From NCBI GenBank assembly GCA_913046825.1, contig CAJWTF010000108.1, forward strand, positions 1-12,650: a stretch of DNA of 12,650 nucleotides, written 5' to 3'. Of this stretch, positions 6,926 through 12,650 are shown piece by piece. The stretch is from an uncultured Rickettsiales bacterium. Lineage in GTDB: Bacteria; Pseudomonadota; Alphaproteobacteria; UBA8366. The notes under the pieces are model-generated. The model was not told the DNA's origin and ran no database searches. It saw only the letters and a program-made list of their open reading frames with translations. Numbering within the stretch: the stretch's first letter is position 1; every line of letters starts with the position of its first letter. A program made the translations under genes and the position numbers.

Positions 6926-8450
6926 AATCCGGGGCTACCCATTCCGTCTCCATATCCAATGGATAAATTGGCCTTTTGAAGCCCTGCCAATCAAAATTCC
7001 CGAGATTGGGGGACGTCAACCCCGGCGCATCGCACTCAATCACCTGATCCGAACTAAAATAGACAGAGAACCCCGCGCGAAAATGTCCGCGTGATTTAAC
7101 AATTGTTGTTCGCGCACCTTTGACATCGATCCCGAAGGCTTCGAAATAACCGGGGTCAATACATTGCTGGCGGATTGAGATCGCAACGACCGTCACAGTA
7201 CCGATACGTAGGACCGCCGTCGGCCCGAGATCGACGGCCATGCCAGCACGGGAGCCGGGATCGCGGCCGATGATTTGACCATCCGAGACATGAAGAACTT
7301 CCACGTCCGCTTCAAAGCTTTCGGAATATTGATCGGTCTCTGCTCGATTAAATCGTGCCCTAAATGTTTTGCCGACGCCCTTCTCATGTGCCTCTGCGAC
7401 CAACGGCACGTCAAAGAAGACGCCCAGGATCGCGCCTTTCGCACCGGCTTCATACAAGCCTTTCAGCAGCCATGCCGTATTGCCGCGTCCACCGCCGCCC
7501 GGATTGTCCGCGACATCCGCAATGATGACGCGTTCGCGGGACGGATCTTGCCCTTGGGCCACGGCCAGGGCGATACAATCCTCCAACGGCGTCAACTCCG
7601 GCAACAACCGTTCGCGCTCCCGCCATACCTGTTCTGCCAGCGCGCGGCAAAGCGATTGCGCACGGGCTTCGTCCCCGCGCGTCGTAACCAAAAAACTCAT
7701 GCCGTTAAAGGGCGTATCGCCATAAGTAAATCCGCCCAGGATAGAGACATTCATGACCGTATCGTCGATCTGCGTCTGGCCGTACTCAATAACCTCGGCA
7801 TAGAGCCCGTCCGCCGTAAGCTGCTTTACTTGCGGTGCCACGATCGGCAAGCGGATGAACGCTACTTTGGGTTTCACGCCGTTCAATAATTCAAGCAGGA
7901 CATGGGCACATTCCGCGCCGCGCTCCATCTGATCTACATGAGGATTAGTGCGGTATGAAATCATCACGTCGGTCATCTCAACCATCTTCTCGGAGACGAT
8001 AGCGTGCAAGTCAAGGGCCGAGACAATCGGCACCTCAGGCCCAACAATGTCGCGCACCATCTCATACAACTCACCGTCGGGGTCTGGATGTTCCGTGGAC
8101 ACGGCCGCGCCGTGTTCGGGGAAATACACACCATCAACCGGCATCGCCGTCAGCAACCGGCTTCGCATCTCTTCTCTGAGTTCCAGAAAAAATTCGTGCT
8201 CGATAGGGCCGGCCGCACCGACATCCGCATAGACGAGAGGCGCAGGTGTCCAATCGCAGATCTTGTCCATCTCGCGCACAAAACCGCTAAGCGTCCCACA
8301 AGCACGCGGATGTGCCCCCCGCGAATCCTTCAATAAGTCCTCCCCGTACACCAAGCATTTCTCCTCGAAATCCGGGCGACACACTGACGGTGCAAACCGA
8401 TTGCTCTCCAAGTGAATGCCAAGGATGGCGATTTTCGGTCCGTTCAACAT
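6924..8450 (-). CDS. M81 family metallopeptidase (MlrC-like)
   Basis: This 508-residue protein belongs to the family of microcystinase C (MlrC), a zinc-dependent enzyme that hydrolyses linear peptide fragments; most family members have unknown substrates. The N-terminal domain (about 1-300) carries likely metal ligands and conserved signatures: EHGAAVS with H113, DPDGE near 123-127, DLHAIVSEKM with H149, and YRTNPHVDQ with H171. The C-terminal domain opens with the signature DVADNPGGGGRGNT (312-325). The length matches the usual 490-510. The ATG at 8450 has a purine-rich AGGGG six bases ahead. No signal peptide is seen, so it is cytoplasmic. It is transcribed alone, converging on the Sel1 pseudogene and diverging from the decayed plus-strand genes. 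The stretch YFSSDQVIECDAPGLTSPN fits the family's C-terminus. Confidence 0.94.
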   Translation of the reverse strand: MLNGPKIAILGIHLESNRFAPSVCRPDFEEKCLVYGEDLLKDSRGAHPRACGTLSGFVREMDKICDWTPAPLVYADVGAAGPIEHEFFLELREEMRSRLLTAMPVDGVYFPEHGAAVSTEHPDPDGELYEMVRDIVGPEVPIVSALDLHAIVSEKMVEMTDVMISYRTNPHVDQMERGAECAHVLLELLNGVKPKVAFIRLPIVAPQVKQLTADGLYAEVIEYGQTQIDDTVMNVSILGGFTYGDTPFNGMSFLVTTRGDEARAQSLCRALAEQVWRERERLLPELTPLEDCIALAVAQGQDPSRERVIIADVADNPGGGGRGNTAWLLKGLYEAGAKGAILGVFFDVPLVAEAHEKGVGKTFRARFNRAETDQYSESFEADVEVLHVSDGQIIGRDPGSRAGMAVDLGPTAVLRIGTVTVVAISIRQQCIDPGYFEAFGIDVKGARTTIVKSRGHFRAGFSVYFSSDQVIECDAPGLTSPNLGNFDWQGFKRPIYPLDMETEWVAPD

Positions 8451-8478
8451 GGGGCTCCCCTCTCAAATTACCGAGTAA

Positions 8479-8508
8479 ATTACTGGCGTGGCTCTTGCGT
8501 CGTGTTAA
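8479..8508 (-). promoter_or_regulatory. Possible promoter of the M81 peptidase gene
   Basis: On the minus strand, TTAACA (8508-8503, five of six to the -35 consensus) and AGTAAT (8484-8479, four of six) are 18 bp apart, about 30 bp upstream of the start codon. This is visual evidence only. Confidence 0.28.
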
Positions 8509-8529
8509 CCTTGAATAAGAAGGTAGTGC

Positions 8530-9093
8530 ATGTCCACAGGACCAACACAATTCGATGGCGGTGCCAACGCGAGCGGAAGCCATTAGTCGCCACGGGAAAG
8601 GCGTGTATTCTTAAACGCGACCGCATTCGCGCCCTGATGGCGGCCGTCGCGCTAGGCTCCATTGCGTGGACCGGATTTTATTGGACTTACGGCAACCACC
8701 AGATCACGTCGTTAGACGAGTTTTCCAGTTATCTGAATGGTGAAGACTTCTATCGGAAATACGGCATCTACAATCTAACTTGAGATTGCGAGACGCTGCG
8801 CATTCAATCCGATGAACGCTAACTGTCGGAGACAAACGATCGTATCGAACGGGAAGATTAAGACGCTGATTTTCTCGAAGAAGGGTCTCGATAAAGCCGA
8901 CCTTGAGACGTGGAGCGCCGTCGCCGTGAAATGCCTCACCCTCGGACCAACGCGAAAGGTGGAAAATAATGCAATGGTAGTCACCGCCATAATGGTCCGT
9001 CTTTTCCCATCATTTCGCTTTCAAAGCGTTGAGCTCTTAGGTGATGTAAAAATCAAATTTGGCAAAAAATGCGAGAAGCAATCAGATGAATAG
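8530..9093 (+). pseudogene. Decayed membrane-anchored protein, unknown family
   Basis: An ATG at 8530 has AGAAGG six bases ahead (8518-8523) but reaches TAG at 8584 after 18 codons. The next phase gives a basic stretch then a hydrophobic segment: LKRDRIRALMAAVALGSIAW, then YGNHQITSLDEFSSYLNG. It ends at TGA 8781-8783. The original phase resumes with a 93-codon frame from ATG 8812 (KTLIFSKKGLDKADLETWSA, later VVTAIMVRLFPSFRFQSVEL) to TAG 9091-9093. Its end overlaps the next gene's start by eight bases, as coupled genes often do. I read this as one gene with an N-terminal membrane anchor broken by two stops and two frameshifts. It could instead be two or three unrelated small frames; the middle segment from ATG 8637 might stand alone as 48 residues. 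No known domain recognised. Confidence 0.42.
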
Positions 9094-9535
9094 CTCGCGC
9101 AACGGATATCATGTCTTATCCTTGGCCATCTGTTTCATGTTAATCGCCGGGCATTCGGTTCCTGCTAGCGCCGAGATGGTGGAAACAGTATCGTGCGGCG
9201 ATGTCACGATTGCGCCTGGCACCACGATTGAACTGCGCCCTTTAGAATACCGCCTTTAATATCAATATATAGCGCCCGCGCTAGAAAGGTTTCTTGCCGA
9301 CAAGGCCTTAAAGGTCGTGCCGCAAGGTGAATAAATTCTGCAATATGGTTTTAAGGTCACTGGCGTAATTTCATCTCTCGAGGATCCGCATTTTTTAATT
9401 GTGGCCCGAACAGGGACCAACGGTCCGTCAAATTTACAAATGACAATGCGCTTCTGCCGCGAGTCTCCGAGTAGATCAAAATACAAACTAATTATGACTT
9501 TTGAACTCTATCGACCAGGTCAGGCAGCACTTTGA
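9086..9535 (+). pseudogene. Secreted protein with two in-frame ochre codons
   Basis: From ATG 9086 the frame encodes a good Sec signal peptide: basic start (MNSSRNGYHV), hydrophobic core (LSLAICFMLIAG), and a small-residue cleavage region (HSVPASA). Mature sequence follows (EMVETVSCGDVTIAPGTTIE). TAA occurs at 9257-9259, then 24 protein-like codons (IAPALERFLADKALKVVPQG), then TAA at 9332-9334. Another 66 codons in the same phase (LQYGFKVTGVISSLEDPHFL, then NLQMTMRFCRESP and KLIMTFELYRPGQAAL) run to TGA 9533-9535. No indel is needed over 450 bases, so full length would be about 149 residues. A gene inactivated recently by two nonsense changes is the simplest reading. A truncated 57-residue product could still be made. 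Family not recognised. The start overlaps the end of the preceding decayed gene. Confidence 0.62.
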
Positions 9536-9667
9536 AGCGCCCGAGTTTTGGGGATAAATCGCGGAAAAAATAAATCTCGTATACAATCTGAAATGATCAT
9601 AACAGAAATAAATCATATTGTAATTTCAATATATAACGATCTAAATATTTGCTATTAATATTACTAA
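9536..9667. other. AT-rich spacer between converging genes
   Basis: This 132-bp stretch is strongly AT-rich compared with its surroundings. It contains a small inverted repeat, ATATTG (9615-9620) and CAATAT (9627-9632). No GC-rich terminator stem, promoter pair or open frame could be supported. Confidence 0.5.
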
Positions 9668-11617
9668 CTAAGTAATCGCCAACTTTAATTCTTCTACCGA
9701 CTCCGGGTTTACTAAAGAAGACAAATCACCCGCAGGCTCGCCCGTCACGACCGAACGAACGACGCGTCGCATGATTTTCATATTCCTGGTCTTCGGTAAA
9801 TCCGAGACAAACAGGATATCGCGCGGCCGATAGGACCGCCCGAGCGCATCGGTTACCGCAGCCGACAATTTGCCGCGAAGCGCTTCGTCATCTTTGATGC
9901 CCGGCATCGGCACGCAAACGCAACACAGAGCCGTACCTTTGATATCGTCCGGCACGCCGATCACCGCCGCCTCCGAAATACTGCCCGTCGACATGAGGGC
10001 CCCTTCGATTTCCGCCGGTCCCGTTCGTTTGCCGGAAATATTGAGTGTGTCGTCGGAACGACCAAGGACGTACCACAACCCCTCCTCGTCATACATCGCC
10101 CAATCACCTTGGCGCCATTTGTCTCCAAACATCGACCAATAACTTTCCATGTAACGGTCGTCGTCGCGCCAAAGGCTGCGGGTATTGCCAATGGACGGTT
10201 GCGTCATCACCAACTCGCCGAGTTCGCCTGGCTTCGTGGGCTCTCCGGCCTCGGTCAAGATCGCTGCCCCTGTCCCCGGCATCGGTCCATTGAACGAGCC
10301 GGGCGTAATCGTCTCCAATAGATTGCTCCCGGCGATACCGCCGAAGCATTCTGTGCCTCCGGTATAGTTCATGATTGGCACTCGCGTGCCGCCAACGCGC
10401 TCGTACAACCAAAGCCAAGCGGCATCGGTCCAGGGCTCGCCGGTCGAGGCGATCATCCGCAATTTCGAGAAATCAAAAGCGTCGACTTCGTCGCCATAGC
10501 GCATCATTCCGCGCACGGTGGTTGGCGCGATCCCCAAGAAGGTGACTTCGTTTTCTTGCAGTAATCGCCAATGGCGCGTGGTGTCAGGATAATCTGGCGT
10601 TCCTTCGACCAACAAAAGGCTACCGCCAAAAAAACTCGTCGAGACCGCCGTCAACGCGCCGACGACCCAACCCATGTCGCTGATCCAGACCATTCGGTCC
10701 TTCTCGCCAAAATCAAAACTCACACCGATATCGAGCGCGATCTTGGTCACCGCACCCACATGGCTCATCAAAACGCCCTTAGGCTTTCCCGTGGTGCCGG
10801 AGGTATAGACCAGGAACCCGATCTCCTCGGCATCGGTCCTCTCGGTCTCAAGCTTGCATGGTTGATCCGCAACCGCATCGTGCCACCAATGATCCCGTCC
10901 CGGGGTCATCGGGCATTCCACCGCGCCACCCAGCCGTTGCACGACAAAGACGTGCTCGACACTCGGGCAATCGGCCAGCGCTTCGTCCAGAATACTCTTC
11001 ATTGGTGACGGCACACTGCGCCGCGGCCCACCATCCGCCGTCACGACGGCACGAGCGTCACCGTCTCCAAGGCGAACGCGCAACGGCTCTGGTCCGAAGC
11101 CGGAGAAAAGCGGCAACACGACGGCCCCAATTTTTAGTATTGCGAAAAGAGAGATCATCGCTTCCGGCAGCATAGGAATATATGTTGCGACGACGTCGCC
11201 CCGACCGATCCCTTGTGCACGCAATGCGCCCGCAAAACGACAAACTTCCGCGTCGAATTCCGCATAAGTAAATTCGCGTTTCGCTCCGTCCTCGCCTTCC
11301 CAGATCAGATAAGTCTTATCCCACAATGGCGTTCCACGATACTTATCGAGACAGTTGAGCACCAAATTGGTCTTGGCATTTAGGCACCATTTCGGATACT
11401 GAATACCGTCTGACATATCCAGTACTTGGGTATAGGGCTCATAAAATTGCACATTGAGGAACCGTATCGCCGTGTCCCAAAACCACGCGGGGTCCGCCGC
11501 TGTTTTCGCGTGCAAGGTAGGCATATCGGCGACCTCGCAGAATGCCAAAAACCGCCCAAGCGCACAGTCCGCGTAAGATCCACCAGGCTGCCACCTGATG
11601 TTCGAAGTTTCAGTCAT
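9668..11617 (-). CDS. AMP-forming acyl-CoA synthetase (acetyl-CoA synthetase-like)
   Basis: This 649-residue member of the ANL superfamily activates a carboxylic acid with ATP to an acyl-adenylate and then forms the CoA thioester. Visible motifs are the phosphate loop YTSGTTGKPKGV (from 271), NYTGGTE (417-423), QGDWAMYD with the ribose-binding Asp near 505, the hinge GRSDDTLNISGKR (519-531), and the C-terminal PKTRNMKIMRR with catalytic Lys614. The extended N-terminus (about 20-100, including WFWDTAIRFLNVQFY) resembles the acetyl-/acetoacetyl-CoA synthetase subgroup rather than fatty acyl ligases. Substrate unknown. The start is the ATG at 11617, with AAGGAG eight bases ahead; ten extra upstream codons are dismissed. 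It is last in a minus-strand operon behind the methyltransferase (68 bp gap) and amidase, so its acid could derive from amide hydrolysis. Confidence 0.93.
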   Translation of the reverse strand: MTETSNIRWQPGGSYADCALGRFLAFCEVADMPTLHAKTAADPAWFWDTAIRFLNVQFYEPYTQVLDMSDGIQYPKWCLNAKTNLVLNCLDKYRGTPLWDKTYLIWEGEDGAKREFTYAEFDAEVCRFAGALRAQGIGRGDVVATYIPMLPEAMISLFAILKIGAVVLPLFSGFGPEPLRVRLGDGDARAVVTADGGPRRSVPSPMKSILDEALADCPSVEHVFVVQRLGGAVECPMTPGRDHWWHDAVADQPCKLETERTDAEEIGFLVYTSGTTGKPKGVLMSHVGAVTKIALDIGVSFDFGEKDRMVWISDMGWVVGALTAVSTSFFGGSLLLVEGTPDYPDTTRHWRLLQENEVTFLGIAPTTVRGMMRYGDEVDAFDFSKLRMIASTGEPWTDAAWLWLYERVGGTRVPIMNYTGGTECFGGIAGSNLLETITPGSFNGPMPGTGAAILTEAGEPTKPGELGELVMTQPSIGNTRSLWRDDDRYMESYWSMFGDKWRQGDWAMYDEEGLWYVLGRSDDTLNISGKRTGPAEIEGALMSTGSISEAAVIGVPDDIKGTALCCVCVPMPGIKDDEALRGKLSAAVTDALGRSYRPRDILFVSDLPKTRNMKIMRRVVRSVVTGEPAGDLSSLVNPESVEELKLAIT

Positions 11618-11625
11618 CGCCTGCG

Positions 11626-11631
11626 CTCCTT
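11626..11631 (-). promoter_or_regulatory. Ribosome site fixing the acyl-CoA synthetase start
   Basis: On the minus strand this is AAGGAG, a near-perfect Shine-Dalgarno sequence eight bases before the ATG at 11617. Confidence 0.75.
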
Positions 11632-11685
11632 CACAAGTGTCTTTCAAGTTGAGATATAGCGCGCCGACCGGTCAGCAACGCAGGC

Positions 11686-12366
11686 TTATTCGATCTTTCT
11701 GATCAGTACTGTGTCCGCGCCCGCCACAAATAATGCAGCCCGCGTTTGCTGAGTGGACCACCTCGCAACCAGCCACTGAAATGTCGCCTCGGAAAAATAG
11801 CTAACATGGGTCGGGTCTGTGATGTAGTGCCACGTCCGGAATGCCTGCGGATCGCGGACCCGCTTGGTCATAATTCCGAGCCAACCGCCAGGCGAGAGAC
11901 AATTCCAAAGACGATCCAGTTCCATTCCGGGAGCGGCCAGGTGTTCCACAACTTCGGTCATGGTAATGAAATCATATTGCGTCGAAAGCACAGATATTTC
12001 CGGCGCGTAATAAGGATCGTAGAGCGCCAGCTCATACCCGGCCTCCGAAAACATTCGGCACAGGGCAGGACCCGGACCGCTACCAAAGTCGAGCCCTCGC
12101 GCGCTTGGTGGCAACCGCGCAATCAATGGATCGAACAGGCGACTTAAAAACTTGCGGTAACCTGGATCATCCGGCCGGTTTTCATGGAGATCATAATAGG
12201 CTTTCTCCTCGACGGCAGAGAGATGCTCGTAGGACGGAACGAAGACCAACTGACATGTGCCGCATTGTAAATAGCCCCGCACCTTATCACGATAGTAATT
12301 GGTAACATCTGCTCCCTCGCAAAGAGGGCAGATTTGTGAAGAGCTTTCGGCTATGTTGAAATCCAT
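11686..12366 (-). CDS. Zinc-ribbon class I SAM methyltransferase
   Basis: This 226-residue protein has an N-terminal zinc ribbon, CPLC (13-16) and CGTC (35-38). A Methyltransf_23-like domain follows: SAM motif I LDFGSGPG (92-99), an acidic loop ALYDPYY (114-120), and TEVVEHL (137-143). The tail TDPTHVSYFSEATFQWL is typical of this group. It should transfer a methyl group from S-adenosylmethionine to a small or sugar-like acceptor, which cannot be named. The frame extends 33 codons further upstream inside the amidase gene, but I choose the ATG at 12366. It lies one base after the amidase TAA (TAAAATG) and begins MDFNIAESSSQICPLC, just before the zinc ribbon. This suggests translational coupling to the amidase. 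Only 68 bp separate it from the synthetase start. Confidence 0.88.
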   Translation of the reverse strand: MDFNIAESSSQICPLCEGADVTNYYRDKVRGYLQCGTCQLVFVPSYEHLSAVEEKAYYDLHENRPDDPGYRKFLSRLFDPLIARLPPSARGLDFGSGPGPALCRMFSEAGYELALYDPYYAPEISVLSTQYDFITMTEVVEHLAAPGMELDRLWNCLSPGGWLGIMTKRVRDPQAFRTWHYITDPTHVSYFSEATFQWLVARWSTQQTRAALFVAGADTVLIRKIE

Positions 12367-12367
12367 T

Positions 12368-12650
12368 TTAGCCCGAAAGCGCATCCTCCGCCCAAACTGC
12401 GACAGATAATAACTGCTCATCCCTGCCGTAAGGCGTGACAAGCTGGATGCCGACAGGAAGGCCATTTCTCCCCGTTTTATTGGGAAGGGTTACGCACGGA
12501 ACGCCGATCGTAGTCCAGGGCCGGTTAAAGGTCGCATCCCCGGTAGAGGTCAACCCTTGCGGGGCCTCACCGACCGCGCTTGGCACTAATCCCGCATCGT
12601 ATGCCGCCGCTAATTCATCGAACTCCCACTGGCACGCCCGAGCCAATTCG
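12368..12650 (-). CDS. Amidase signature family enzyme, C-terminal part
   Basis: The last 93 residues of a protein entering from the right edge end at TAA 12370-12368. The stretch GDATFNRPWTTIGVPCVTLP followed by NGLPVGIQLV is the hallmark C-terminal segment of amidase signature enzymes (Ser-cis-Ser-Lys hydrolases, which include GatA, aryl amidases and AtzF-like proteins). The catalytic Ser and Lys lie in the missing N-terminal part, so substrate class and activity cannot be judged. The Asn-rather-than-Gln context, THR/STGD and the small tail suggest a catabolic amidase rather than GatA; this is inference. It is the first visible gene of the operon amidase - methyltransferase - acyl-CoA synthetase. 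Confidence 0.88.
   Translation of the reverse strand, partial: ELARACQWEFDELAAAYDAGLVPSAVGEAPQGLTSTGDATFNRPWTTIGVPCVTLPNKTGRNGLPVGIQLVTPYGRDEQLLSVAVWAEDALSG

Noticed and set aside
7275..7889. A 204-codon plus-strand open frame
   Set aside because: It is fully antisense to the M81 metallopeptidase gene, which has strong conserved motifs.
944..9535. Stop-codon reassignment as an explanation for the many in-frame stops
   Set aside because: Intact genes here end normally at TAA, TAG and TGA, and use CAA and CAG freely. The broken loci also need frameshifts in places, which reassignment would not explain.
1..12650. Search for tRNA, rRNA, CRISPR repeats, transposase or integrase genes
   Set aside because: No cloverleaf-like block, regular repeat-spacer pattern, terminal inverted repeats or transposase motifs were seen by eye.

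Overview
The window looks like a piece of a bacterial chromosome of middling G+C, most likely from an alphaproteobacterium. That guess rests only on the gene repertoire (DUF1177, MlrC/M81 and TauD-type catabolic genes, a YchJ-type SEC-C protein) and is weak. No rRNA, tRNA, CRISPR array, insertion sequence or integrase was seen.

Layout from left to right. The 5' part of a DUF1177 gene runs off the left edge (minus strand). Next, on the minus strand, come a small cupin gene broken by one in-frame amber codon and a YchJ-family SEC-C protein, joined by an ATGA overlap. A divergent intergenic region follows with two perfect palindromes (12 bp and 21 bp). On the plus strand it leads into a 69-residue unknown protein and a 619-residue SF2 (DEAH) helicase with a zinc-ribbon insert. 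Converging on the helicase is a minus-strand pair: a TauD-type Fe(II)/2-oxoglutarate dioxygenase followed by a D-2-hydroxyacid dehydrogenase. About 950 bp of plus-strand Sel1-repeat pseudogene come next, ending stop-to-stop against a minus-strand M81/MlrC metallopeptidase. Upstream of mlrC, on the plus strand, are two more decayed genes, one of them secreted and carrying two in-frame ochre codons. An AT-rich spacer separates these from a minus-strand operon read from the right edge: amidase (partial), zinc-ribbon SAM methyltransferase, acetyl-CoA-synthetase-like ligase.

The intact minus-strand genes are mostly small-molecule catabolism or modification enzymes (amide hydrolysis, acyl-CoA activation, oxidative cleavage, hydroxyacid oxidation, peptide or amide hydrolysis). 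No single pathway can be assigned. The most striking overall signal is contrast: long, clean enzyme genes lie next to at least four broken genes, each recognisable only by reading through stops or frameshifts. This suggests ongoing gene decay in the accessory parts of the region. The helicase with its small upstream partner is the best candidate for an uncharacterised functional unit, but nothing in the sequence proves a defence role.
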